A stretch of 7,887 nt of DNA, from positions 1 to 7,887 of the forward strand of contig JAEWNJ010000133.1 of assembly GCA_023392795.1 (NCBI GenBank), given 5' to 3'. The translations under genes were made by a program, and so were the position numbers. Every line of letters starts with the position of its first letter. Positions within the stretch are counted from its first letter, which is position 1. This document shows positions 1-6,228 of this stretch, one piece after another. Below the pieces are notes generated by a model. It searched no databases, was not told where the DNA came from, and worked only from the letters and a program-made list of their open reading frames with translations. The stretch comes from Candidatus Cloacimonadota bacterium (GTDB taxonomy: Bacteria > Cloacimonadota > Cloacimonadia > Cloacimonadales > Cloacimonadaceae).

Positions 1-249
1 CCCAATCCCTTCCGGAGCGGTTCTCAAACACGCATAGAGCTAAACGTCAAAGCAGATGAGACAGCTGTCTGTGGCATTTACAATATAGCCGGGCAGTTGA
101 TTACATCTCAATCTTATCGCCCGGGCAGTCATCAGTTAGAATGGGACGGACGTGATCTTCATGGAAATCCTTGTGGCAGCGGAATCTATCTGATCAAATT
201 GAAGTCCCCCAGCCACAGTTCCAGCGCAAAACTGATCTTGATAAAGTGA
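1..249 (+). CDS. C-terminal end of a secreted protein with a T9SS type A sorting domain (5' end outside window)
   Basis: Frame 1 is open from the window edge to TGA at 247-249 and gives 82 residues. It starts exactly at PNPF, the opening motif of the type IX secretion (Por) C-terminal sorting domain. The other conserved blocks follow in order: YNIAGQLI (about residues 27-34), the WDGRDLHGNP turn, SGIYLIKLKS, and a Lys-ending strand (KLILIK). This Ig-like fold, also called FlgD-like, directs export across the outer membrane and is normally removed or anchored afterwards; that is family knowledge. The functional part of the protein lies left of the window, so its activity cannot be given. Two cysteines (in AVCGIY and GNPCGSG) are unusual for this domain and might pair. 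The next gene starts 10 nt downstream, so the two are probably co-transcribed. Confidence 0.85.
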   Translation, partial: PNPFRSGSQTRIELNVKADETAVCGIYNIAGQLITSQSYRPGSHQLEWDGRDLHGNPCGSGIYLIKLKSPSHSSSAKLILIK

Positions 250-259
250 AGAGGGAAAC

Positions 260-1399
260 ATGAAAAAGCTGTTGTCAATCTTCACGGCCCTATGTGCATT
301 TAGTTTTATCGTTGCAGCTCCGGTAGTCTCGAACGTGGTGGCTGCACAATCCGGAAATGTAGTTCTGGTAAGCTACAATCTTTCCCATCCCGACAATCTT
401 CCTTGCGATGTCAGTCTTTTGGCATCCAGCGATGGCGGAGCAAGCTACACCATTATTCCTGATTCTCTTAGTGGAGATTAAGGACAAATCGCGGCAACAA
501 GCGCCGGCGCTCAGTATCAGATATCCTGGCATTTTGTCCTGGACAACCTGGATATGGGAGATAACTACCGTGTGAAAGTGATAGCCGATGACGGGGTTTC
601 TGAAGACCTGATGGTCCTTGTTCCCGGAGGAACTTTCAATATGGGCGATACCCACGGAGTGGGTGTTTCATGGGAGTTGCCTGTTCATAGCGTTACTTTA
701 AGCCCATTCTACTTAAGCAGATTCGAGGTAACACAGGGTGAATGGGTAGCGTTGATGGGCTCAAATCCAGTAGAGGGAGAGGGCCTTGGAGACAACCGTC
801 CCATAAATACCATCCGATGGTTTGAAGCAGTGATATATTGCAACATACGCAGCATCCAGGAAGGATTAACTCCGGTATATAGCAAGTCCGGTTCTACAGA
901 TTACACCACATGGGGAGAAGTGCCGGATTATCCCGATCATCCTGACTTAGCGGCATGGAACGCCATAAGCTGCAATTGGAGCGCAGATGGTTACCGTTTG
1001 CCCACAGAAGCCGAATGGGAATACGCGGCACGCGGAGCTACCGATATACCAGATTATCTGTATAGTGGATCTGATGATATCATGCTAGTCGCATGGTTTC
1101 GTAGTAACTCGGCTCAAGGCACACAACCTGTTGGCACTTTGGCTCCAAATGGTTTGGGAATCTATGACATGAGCGGTAATGTTTACGAATATTGCTGGGA
1201 TTGGTTGGGCAGTGATTATTACAGTGTAAGCCCTCAGGTCAATCCAACAGGGCCTGATACCGTAACGATGCGCGTTGGACGTGGTGGTAACTACCGTGGT
1301 CGAGAGGAAGTCTGTACCGTTACGAATCGGGCAGGGGTCAATCCCTATATGCCCCCCGATAACTTCGGTTTTCGGCTTTGCCGGAAAGCCTCAGAATAA
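260..1399 (+). pseudogene. Secreted SUMF1/FGE-sulfatase-domain protein interrupted by an in-frame TAA
   Basis: One frame runs from ATG 260 to TAA 1397-1399 (379 codons) but has an internal TAA at 479-481, after codon 73. Reading continues in the same frame on both sides (...SLSGD-stop-GQIAATS...), so this is a nonsense change, not a frameshift. An AGAGGG Shine-Dalgarno sits 4 nt before the ATG. Residues 1-20 are a signal peptide (MKKLL, hydrophobic stretch, then AAP). Residues about 20-115 look like an Ig-like stalk. The SUMF1 domain spans about 118-379 with VPGGTFNMGD (121-130), YRLPTEAEWEYAARG (245-259), MSGNVYEYCWDW (304-315), RGGNYR (341-346) and GFRLC (370-374). By alignment to human FGE, the catalytic Cys pair is reduced to one: Gly347 and Cys352. 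Sulfatase-activating activity is therefore unlikely, and such proteins are usually binding or lectin-like modules. An internal ATG at 554 could start a 281-aa product without a signal peptide. A sequencing or assembly error is an alternative to true inactivation. Confidence 0.85.
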
Positions 1400-1441
1400 T
1401 CCCAGGCTTTCAAAACCCGGTTTTATTTACTTAGCTGATAC

Positions 1442-1472
1442 GGGGACCCAATTTACATGGGTCCCCCTTTTT
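1442..1472 (+). terminator. Rho-independent terminator after the SUMF1 gene
   Basis: GGGGACCCA (1442-1450) pairs perfectly with TGGGTCCCC (1458-1466) around a 7-nt loop and is followed by C and TTTTT (1468-1472). It lies 43 nt after the stop of the + strand gene. On the other strand no U-run follows the stem, so it works in one direction only and does not obviously end the convergent operon. Confidence 0.9.
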
Positions 1473-1640
1473 ATCCATATTCAGTTCCAACATAACTCAC
1501 ACCTACGAGTTACGAAGTACAGCCAAGCTGCGGACTGCGGCAATGAGACTTGGGGTCTGTGCGCATGCAGTTCGCTGGATTCACGGCCTGGAACTGCGGT
1601 ATTGCGTCAGGATCATGGGTTTCCTACATCATCAATATAC
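1473..1640. other. Convergent intergenic stretch without a gene
   Basis: No supported reading frame is seen on either strand; short open frames here have no recognisable motif. Visible structure is limited to a short heptamer-like run (TACGAGT, TACGAAG at 1504-1517) and a 7-bp inverted repeat GCAGTTC (1567-1573) / GAACTGC (1591-1597) with a 17-nt loop and no U-run. It separates the + strand terminator from the broken end of the mnmA fragment. Confidence 0.6.
1504..1517. repeat. Degenerate heptamer pair (TACGAGT TACGAAG)
   Basis: Two adjacent 7-bp units share TACGA and resemble the heptamers at 3697-3717 and 6469-6524. Taken alone this is short enough to be chance. It is listed because all three occurrences are intergenic and share the period and the core TACG/AACG. 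Confidence 0.35.
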
Positions 1641-1644
1641 GAAA

Positions 1645-1803
1645 GCAGCCGCTTTTCTGCGTTTCCGCGATCGGAATAGAGCCATCCCCAATGGCCATCG
1701 TGAGCCCGATCACCTTGTAACCGGAATTCATCAGCAGTATGGCCGCCAGCGAAGAATCCACCCCGCCGCTCATGCCCACCGCCACCGTCTGTTGTGAGTT
1801 AAT
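1645..1803 (-). pseudogene. mnmA: 5' remnant of an MnmA-type tRNA 2-thiouridylase gene
   Basis: The - strand frame from 1803 downward reads about 50 residues with TVAVGMSGGVDSSLAAILL followed by GYKVIGLTMAIGDG and KSGC. SGGVDSS is the PP-loop that binds ATP in the ATP-pyrophosphatase family, and the surrounding spacing matches the N-terminus of MnmA, which thiolates U34 of tRNA Lys/Glu/Gln. After the KSGC motif the similarity stops and the frame ends at TAG (1624-1626), leaving out the catalytic cysteines and tRNA-binding domains of a family about 350 residues long. An AGGAG site (1815-1811), overlapping the end of the ATPase gene, lies 7 nt before codon ATT (1803-1801), exactly where an ATG would be expected. 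The start codon therefore appears to have decayed from ATG. It follows the ABC ATPase stop by 1 nt and was probably once the last operon gene. Another PP-loop enzyme is possible but fits less well. Confidence 0.7.
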
Positions 1804-1804
1804 A

Positions 1805-2488
1805 TCAAGGCTCCTTTACTACTTTTCCGTCCACCATATGGATCACTCTGCCAGCCCTGGCAGCCAGACCTGGGTTGTGGGTCACCAGGATGATAGTGAT
1901 GCCCTTGTCGCGGTTGAGCTGGCTGAGGATGTCGGCAATCTCTTCGCTGCGTTTGGTATCCAGATTGCCGGTGGGTTCGTCTGCCAGAATCACCTTTGGA
2001 TCGCTCACCAGGGCTCTGGCGATGGCCACTCTCTGCATCTCTCCACCCGATATTTCGGAGGGCAGGTGTTTCAAGCGCTTTTCCAAGCCCAGCGTTGCGG
2101 CTATCTCACCCATGTCATGGCGTTTTAGCTTACCGGCATTGAAGGCAAAAGGCAGCAGGATGTTTTCCTGCACGGTGAGAGTAGGGATCAGGTAGAATTT
2201 CTGGAAGATATAGCCAAAGGTTCGGCGTCTGATGCTGGTCAGTTCCCTCTCAGAGATAGACTTAGCGTTGGTATAAACAAGCTGGTCATTGACCTTGAGG
2301 CTGCCATCGGTGGGGGTGTCCAGACATCCAAGCAGGTGCAGCAGAGTGGTCTTTCCAGAGCCCGAGGGGCCTACGAAGGAGACAAACTCTCCCTGGGAAA
2401 TCTCGATATCCACTCCATCAACGGCATGGATGGCTTCCTGACCGCGATGGAAGGTCTTGGCAAGCTGAGTGGCGGTGATGATGCTCAT
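1805..2488 (-). CDS. ABC transporter ATP-binding protein, LolD/MacB type
   Basis: This 227-residue ATPase powers the FtsX-like permease encoded just upstream; it is cytoplasmic and membrane-associated. All nucleotide-binding motifs are intact: Walker A GPSGSGKTT (40-48), Q-loop Gln96 in YIFQKFYLIP, signature SGGEMQRVAIARAL (147-160), Walker B VILADE (166-171), D-loop GNLD (174-177) and H-loop His204 (LVTHN). The length and the FQxFxLIPxLTVxEN segment place it in the LolD/MacB/FtsE class, whose members drive mechanical movement in the periplasm (lipoprotein release, efflux, cell-wall hydrolase control) and do not use a classical translocation channel. The start ATG overlaps the permease stop by 4 nt (ATGA) and has a purine-rich site AGGGGGAG just upstream, so translation is coupled. 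The substrate cannot be read from this subunit. It is the last intact gene of the operon. Confidence 0.95.
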   Translation of the reverse strand: MSIITATQLAKTFHRGQEAIHAVDGVDIEISQGEFVSFVGPSGSGKTTLLHLLGCLDTPTDGSLKVNDQLVYTNAKSISERELTSIRRRTFGYIFQKFYLIPTLTVQENILLPFAFNAGKLKRHDMGEIAATLGLEKRLKHLPSEISGGEMQRVAIARALVSDPKVILADEPTGNLDTKRSEEIADILSQLNRDKGITIILVTHNPGLAARAGRVIHMVDGKVVKEP

Positions 2489-3681
2489 ATCTCCCCCTCG
2501 GCGCTGCGGATGGCTTCGATCGGTTTGATCCTGGAGGCCTTGAAAGCGGGATAGATCCCACTCACAAAACCAATGCCCACGATGATGGCGATGGAGCGCA
2601 GCACCAACGGCAGATCGATCAGGATCAGCGAGCCTTTTGGCGAGTAAGGCAGGAGGTTGCGGATCAGCGTTTCCGTGAGGGCCGAAAGGCCCAGGGCCAA
2701 GAGGGTTCCCAGCACTCCACCCACCAGACAGAGGATAGCCGTCTCGGTCCAGATCAGCCTGAAGACGTGGCCTGCCGAAGCTCCCATCGATTTCATGATC
2801 CCGATCTCCTGAAAGCGCTCCAGCACCGACATCAGGATGGTGTTCATCACGCCCACCATCGCGATCAGGATGGCGATCAAGGCTATGGACATCACCATCA
2901 CGCGGGCCGTGGATACCAGGCTGGAGATGGTGGTCTTCACCTGAGCCATGGACACCACCTGCACGTCCGGCAGGGAATAGAGCTTTTCTTCGAAGGCATT
3001 GACATCGGTTTCCTTGCTTACTTTGATGCCGACACTGGTGAGCTTGCCTTCCACGTCAAAGGCTTTTTGCAGTGCTTTGTACGGCACAAAGATAGTGCCG
3101 TCGTCCTGAGTGCCGCTGCGCTTGAGGATGCCCACCACCTTGAGCTCGATTTCTTTATCCGGGATCAGGAGGATGTCTCCCACTTCCCTTTGTTCCAGCT
3201 CGGCAGCTTCATACCCGATCACCGCTTCCAGGGCTTCCGCGTCTTTGAACCATCCGCCCTGGGCAAATTCAAGATATTGTTTCATAGCCGGAAAGGTGGC
3301 GGGATCGACTCCGTTGTAGGCAGCGATAGCTCCTGTCTCACCCACGCTGGGATCAAACACGGCCTGCATCAGCATGGGCGTGAGGGCCTGCACTTCCGGA
3401 TGGGCGCGCAGGCTATCCAACACGCTGTCCGGCAAATATCTAAGACCCGTGCCGCCCTGCATCATCAAGGTTGCCGCTTCGTAGGGACAGCCCTTGGCAG
3501 TGAGCAGCACCTGAAAACCGAGGTTGTCGATATCGGTATTCAGCGAGCTCTCATAGCCTTTGTTGAAGCCCAGCAGGCTGATCAGCACCCAGGTGGAAAG
3601 GGCTATGCCCAAAACCGTAAGGGCGGTGCGCATCCGCTTGCGCCTGAGGTTTTTGTATGCGATTGTGGTAATTGATGGCAT
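2485..3681 (-). CDS. ABC transporter permease, FtsX/MacB-like (MacB_PCD plus FtsX domains)
   Basis: This 398-residue inner-membrane protein has the type VII ABC layout. There is one N-terminal helix (about 20-39) after the family opening NLRRKRMRTALTVLGIAL, a periplasmic domain (about 40-258), then three helices (about 260-284, 311-336, 358-377). It ends with the conserved YPAFKASRIKPIEAIR motif (378-392). MacB_PCD-like features include the VVGILKRSG/DDGTIFVPY segment (182-201). A single periplasmic Cys65 sits in GCPYEA (64-69). An AAGGAA site lies 6 nt before ATG 3681, and the gene overlaps the ATPase by 4 nt. It differs from MacB proper, in which the ATPase is fused, and from LolC/LolE in its N-terminus. 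No membrane-fusion partner is encoded here. The upstream gap of 79 nt is the only loose junction in the operon. The cargo is unknown; the operon's CsoR control suggests a role in metal or copper-stress handling (inference). Confidence 0.92.
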   Translation of the reverse strand: MPSITTIAYKNLRRKRMRTALTVLGIALSTWVLISLLGFNKGYESSLNTDIDNLGFQVLLTAKGCPYEAATLMMQGGTGLRYLPDSVLDSLRAHPEVQALTPMLMQAVFDPSVGETGAIAAYNGVDPATFPAMKQYLEFAQGGWFKDAEALEAVIGYEAAELEQREVGDILLIPDKEIELKVVGILKRSGTQDDGTIFVPYKALQKAFDVEGKLTSVGIKVSKETDVNAFEEKLYSLPDVQVVSMAQVKTTISSLVSTARVMVMSIALIAILIAMVGVMNTILMSVLERFQEIGIMKSMGASAGHVFRLIWTETAILCLVGGVLGTLLALGLSALTETLIRNLLPYSPKGSLILIDLPLVLRSIAIIVGIGFVSGIYPAFKASRIKPIEAIRSAEGEI

Positions 3682-3696
3682 AATTGGTTCCTTAAT

Positions 3697-3717
3697 CGTT
3701 ATGTGTTACGCGTTACG
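3697..3717. repeat. Three tandem degenerate heptamers in the gap between the lipoprotein and permease genes
   Basis: CGTTATG, TGTTACG and CGTTACG follow each other directly, giving period 7. Read on the - strand they become GTAACGC, GTAACAC, ATAACG, the same family as the eight-unit array at 6469-6524 but in the opposite orientation. They fill part of the only long gap (3682-3760) in the six-gene operon. Confidence 0.55.
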
Positions 3718-3760
3718 AGATGTCACAGCGCAGCTCTCACATGCGAGGCATCCCACTTCC

Positions 3761-4360
3761 TCACCATCCCGCGAAGTGCTGCATCAGTACGAGGTTTTTC
3801 TTCACGCCTCGCATGATGGCGGCAAAATCGGGATCGGAGGTGGCTGGATTTTTGATGGAGGCTAGCTTGCCGCTGCCTTTGGCTTTAGCGACTTCCCAGC
3901 CGGCAAAGTCCTTCAGATTGAGGCCTTTAAACTGATCTGTGAAAGAAGCGGTCTTATAGGCTTTGGCGTTTTTGGAACTGATCTTCTGGAAATACATGTT
4001 CAGGATCTTTCCGCTCGTGTCCAGGCTCAGAAATATCTGTATACCTCCGTAGCGGCCTTTTTGATTGACGCCGTGTATGTAGCCGATCAAGGCCTTGCCT
4101 TTATAGATGGAGTATAGGGTATAGGGCACGTCCATGGTCTCATAGAGGCCGCTGAACTTGTCTCCCAACCTCCCTTCCAGTCTTGCCAGAAGGTCTTTTC
4201 CGCCTTCCCGGCTGAGGTTGCGGTAGCTGGTCTTGTATCCAGTGGAGCCTGGAAAGAGCCTGGCGACGTCTTTATCGGGATCATTGAGGTCGCATCCCAC
4301 CGCCGCCCAGATGGAAAAGCCCATCAGCGCCAACAGGACAGTGATGATGTATCGTTTCAT
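3761..4360 (-). CDS. Secreted, probably lipid-anchored protein resembling FMN-binding (NqrC/RnfG-type) domains
   Basis: This 199-residue protein opens with a signal peptide (MKRYIITVLLALMGFSIWAAVGC). AVGC with Cys23 is an acceptable but non-ideal lipobox, and Asp at +2 would favour inner-membrane retention by E. coli rules. The core (about 79-195) resembles FMN_bind domains: YKGKALIGYIHGVNQKGRYGG (86-106), LDTSGKILNMYF (113-124), a TDQFKGLNL segment (141-149) and a C-terminal helix. In NqrC/RnfG the covalent-FMN site is S/T-G-A-T, modified by ApbE. The aligned segment here is NPAT (171-174): the acceptor-position Thr174 is kept but Ser-Gly is replaced by Asn-Pro, so covalent flavin attachment is doubtful. 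ATG 4360 is preceded by GAGGTGA overlapping the stop of the upstream barrel gene, giving tight coupling. No ApbE or Rnf genes are nearby. The membership is remote and remembered; an unrelated fold with a similar pattern cannot be excluded. Confidence 0.6.
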   Translation of the reverse strand: MKRYIITVLLALMGFSIWAAVGCDLNDPDKDVARLFPGSTGYKTSYRNLSREGGKDLLARLEGRLGDKFSGLYETMDVPYTLYSIYKGKALIGYIHGVNQKGRYGGIQIFLSLDTSGKILNMYFQKISSKNAKAYKTASFTDQFKGLNLKDFAGWEVAKAKGSGKLASIKNPATSDPDFAAIMRGVKKNLVLMQHFAGW

Positions 4361-4369
4361 GAGGTCACC

Positions 4370-5410
4370 TCAGAAGGGCAGCGCCTTCAGGTAGTAGAGT
4401 TGCAACGCCACGACGTGACTATCCGTGGGTTGCTGCAGATTATAGACGGTCCGGAGGCTGAGATCGGGCGTGATCCTGTAATCCACTCCGGCTGAATAAT
4501 TCTGAACGGCAGAAGCTTTGATCTCCTGAAACTGGCCCTGCAGGCTGATCCCCATCCTATCTTCTGTGAGAGGATACCAGGTGAGCCTGGCCAGCGATGT
4601 ATAAGCAAGATCGTTGTGAAAACTGCCGTAGAGGGCTTCAGACCTGAGCTCCCACTCCATGATCCGTTTGCTGAAATCCACTCCGCCAAGGAGCAGCTCG
4701 TGCGGAACCTTGTTGTGCATGATATTGTAGCCCATGGTCTTGAACACATTGCCGGTGGCTAAGCTGGCCCCCAGGCTGATGTTATCCTGATTGAATCTTC
4801 CCAAAGCCATCCTGCCGGCCAGCAGCCAGCTTTCATCCTGGTAGAGGCTCAATCCGCTACCGGTCGTAAAGGACAGCTTCAGCTCGGGGGTCTGGCGGTC
4901 CAGATTGAGCCCCACTCCCCAGTCGCGGTCCAGAACGAGGCCGCTCATGGTGTTGTCCATCAGCAGCACGGCGTGATTGTCCAGGGTACTGGAAAGCCCC
5001 AGAGCGGGTTTGTTGTGTCCCACCCAGGTGTCAAAGAACGGGCCTTTGAAATTGAGATAGGCGTTGTAGAGCTGGGCTTCCAACTGGGATGATCTGTTTT
5101 CGTCCCAAGTCAGCCGTGCCTGGATGGCGAGGTATCCCCAGTCCCTGTCCTGGCTGCCAAAACGCTGCAGCAGATCAAATCCCACAGAAGGTCTCTGCAT
5201 GGCTTCATGCGGGTGCATGCTGTAGGGACGGATCTCGTTGGAAACGCTTTCCCAGCTTCCCACCATTTGGGCTTCGCCGAACAGGATTCTGCTCTGTCCG
5301 TCCAGCATGACCGGAGTGATCGCGCAGAGCATGAACACGGCCAGCACTCTGATGTAGGCAGTCAGATTCCCAGCGAAACCGAAACCGATCCGCTTGATAT
5401 GGCTATTCAT
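4370..5410 (-). CDS. Outer-membrane beta-barrel protein of unknown function
   Basis: The 346-residue product has an N-terminal hydrophobic export segment (about 17-36, before GQSRIL). It then shows many alternating amphipathic strands bordered by Tyr/Trp and separated by short polar turns (for example WGYLAIQARLTW, LEAQLYNAYLNF, WGVGLNLD, MGISLQGQFQEI, AALQLYY-like strands). It ends in a strand with C-terminal Phe (LYYLKALPF), the usual Bam recognition signal. I see no TonB box or plug domain, so a porin-like or structural barrel of perhaps 14-16 strands is the reading. Near the N-terminus MHPHEAM (65-71) groups two His and two Met, a possible metal-contact site. The ATG follows the upstream stop by 12 nt with only a weak Shine-Dalgarno, which makes the start a little uncertain. 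The n-region is long, so a later start (the GTG at residue 22) is possible. I do not recognise a named family. Confidence 0.75.
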   Translation of the reverse strand: MNSHIKRIGFGFAGNLTAYIRVLAVFMLCAITPVMLDGQSRILFGEAQMVGSWESVSNEIRPYSMHPHEAMQRPSVGFDLLQRFGSQDRDWGYLAIQARLTWDENRSSQLEAQLYNAYLNFKGPFFDTWVGHNKPALGLSSTLDNHAVLLMDNTMSGLVLDRDWGVGLNLDRQTPELKLSFTTGSGLSLYQDESWLLAGRMALGRFNQDNISLGASLATGNVFKTMGYNIMHNKVPHELLLGGVDFSKRIMEWELRSEALYGSFHNDLAYTSLARLTWYPLTEDRMGISLQGQFQEIKASAVQNYSAGVDYRITPDLSLRTVYNLQQPTDSHVVALQLYYLKALPF

Positions 5411-5422
5411 ATTATTTACCGG

Positions 5423-5887
5423 CTACTTGATATCCAGCCTTACCACCGCTGTGTTGCGCACCTGACCGCCTTTGCTGAACTGAAGCTCGATCTCCCAATC
5501 GCCCAACATCATGAAATACACGGGGATGGCATACTGCTTTTGTTTGTTGAGCTTCATAGCTTTGTGGCCGGTGTCGTGAGCGCCACGCATGGAAGGCATA
5601 TAGGCATTGGCGGTTACGGTAAAGTCGTCGGAATTGCGGTCTTTCTTGTCTTTGACAGTCACATAGAGGATGTGGGTGCCGATCTTGGGGCTCTTGTCCC
5701 ACTTGAAGCTCACTTTGTGGTCGTCATAGATGGCGAGGCTTTTCTTGGGCTGCAGGACGGCAGCGTTGGAGCCGCCTTTGGGAGTCTTGGCTTCGACTTG
5801 CGAAGTGCCGGGGCAGCTTCCGCAGTGTTGGGCCAGAATGGGCATCAGTACTATGCTGGCTATGATGATGAATATCGCTTTTTTCAT
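5423..5887 (-). CDS. Secreted YtkA-like protein with candidate copper-binding residues
   Basis: The 154-residue protein has a clear signal peptide (MKKAIFIIIASIVLMPILA), with cleavage likely before Gln20. The mature N-terminus then starts QHCGSCPGT: His21, Cys22 and Cys25 form an HCxxC site. Residues about 55-153 resemble the YtkA-like/FixH Ig-type domain: VSFKWDKSPKIGTHILYVTVKD, then YMPSMRGAHDTGHKAM (96-111) and the closing VYFMMLGDWEIELQF (123-137), in which a residue pattern MxGDW is typical. Met97, Met100, His104, His108 and Met111 form a cluster that could bind Cu(I)/Cu(II), as in other periplasmic copper proteins (inference). The start is supported by AAGGAG 7 nt before ATG 5887. It lies 21 nt after csoR and 12 nt before the barrel gene. 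A role as a metal scavenger or donor for the barrel and ABC components fits its position but is unproven. Confidence 0.75.
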   Translation of the reverse strand: MKKAIFIIIASIVLMPILAQHCGSCPGTSQVEAKTPKGGSNAAVLQPKKSLAIYDDHKVSFKWDKSPKIGTHILYVTVKDKKDRNSDDFTVTANAYMPSMRGAHDTGHKAMKLNKQKQYAIPVYFMMLGDWEIELQFSKGGQVRNTAVVRLDIK

Positions 5888-5908
5888 GGTGTATCTCCTT
5901 AGGACAGA

Positions 5909-6208
5909 TTATTTGCTGAGTTTGGCAATGGTGATCTTGAGCTCATCGATGATGGAAGGGGAGCCGGAATGGATCTGTTCCACAATGCATGAATTGAGAT
6001 GAGCTTCAAACAGCTCTTTGGATACAGCTCCCAACGCGCTGCGAATGGCGGAAATCTGAGTGAGGACGTCATCGCAATATACGTCGTCATCGATCATCTT
6101 CTGCACGCCTCTCACCTGGCCTTCGATCCGTTTGAGGCGGTTCGTGAGGCGCTTCTTGAAGTCTGGTTCGTGGTGGGCTTTGCGCTGGTCTTGACAGCAT
6201 GAGCTCAT
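5909..6208 (-). CDS. csoR: CsoR-family copper-sensing transcriptional repressor
   Basis: This 99-residue all-helical DNA-binding protein is of the CsoR/RcnR/FrmR (DUF156) family, which binds operators as a tetramer and releases them on ligand binding. The core is KKRLTNRLKRIEGQVRGVQKM (18-38), followed by DDVYCDDVLTQISAIRSALG. Aligned to M. tuberculosis CsoR, all Cu(I) residues are present: Tyr44, Cys45, His70, Cys74 (HLNSC) and outer-sphere Glu89. This C-H-C set points to copper and away from nickel (RcnR), formaldehyde (FrmR) or persulfide (CstR). An extra Cys4-Cys5 and His12-His13 at the N-terminus could add metal contacts. The frame is open further upstream, but ATG 6208 is chosen because AAGGAG lies 6 nt before it, family length matches, and the operator would otherwise fall inside the gene. 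It is the first gene of the operon and probably represses it and itself. Confidence 0.93.
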   Translation of the reverse strand: MSSCCQDQRKAHHEPDFKKRLTNRLKRIEGQVRGVQKMIDDDVYCDDVLTQISAIRSALGAVSKELFEAHLNSCIVEQIHSGSPSIIDELKITIAKLSK

Positions 6209-6228
6209 GGTAATCTCCTTATTGTGTA

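Noticed and set aside
260..481. Independent 73-residue secreted small protein
   Set aside because: The same frame continues directly after the TAA into the expected stalk and SUMF1 domain, so this is the front part of a broken gene.
1567..1597. 7-bp inverted repeat in the convergent region as a terminator for the - strand operon
   Set aside because: No U-run follows on either strand and the 17-nt loop is long.
2767..3675. 302-residue + strand open frame over the permease gene
   Set aside because: His-rich, low-quality composition antisense to a clearly conserved permease; a shadow of its codon usage.
1805..3681. MacAB-type drug efflux or LolCDE lipoprotein exporter
   Set aside because: ATPase and permease are separate genes, no MacA or TolC partner is present, and there is one permease with an N-terminus unlike LolC/LolE; only the broad type VII ABC class is supported.
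3740..3815. 10-bp inverted repeat CATGCGAGGC / GCCTCGCATG with a 56-nt loop at the end of the lipoprotein gene
   Set aside because: One such match at this distance is expected roughly once per one or two windows of this size by chance, and one arm is coding sequence.
5207..5902. 231-residue + strand open frame across the barrel and YtkA-like genes
   Set aside because: It spans two real - strand genes and their junction and has no family similarity.
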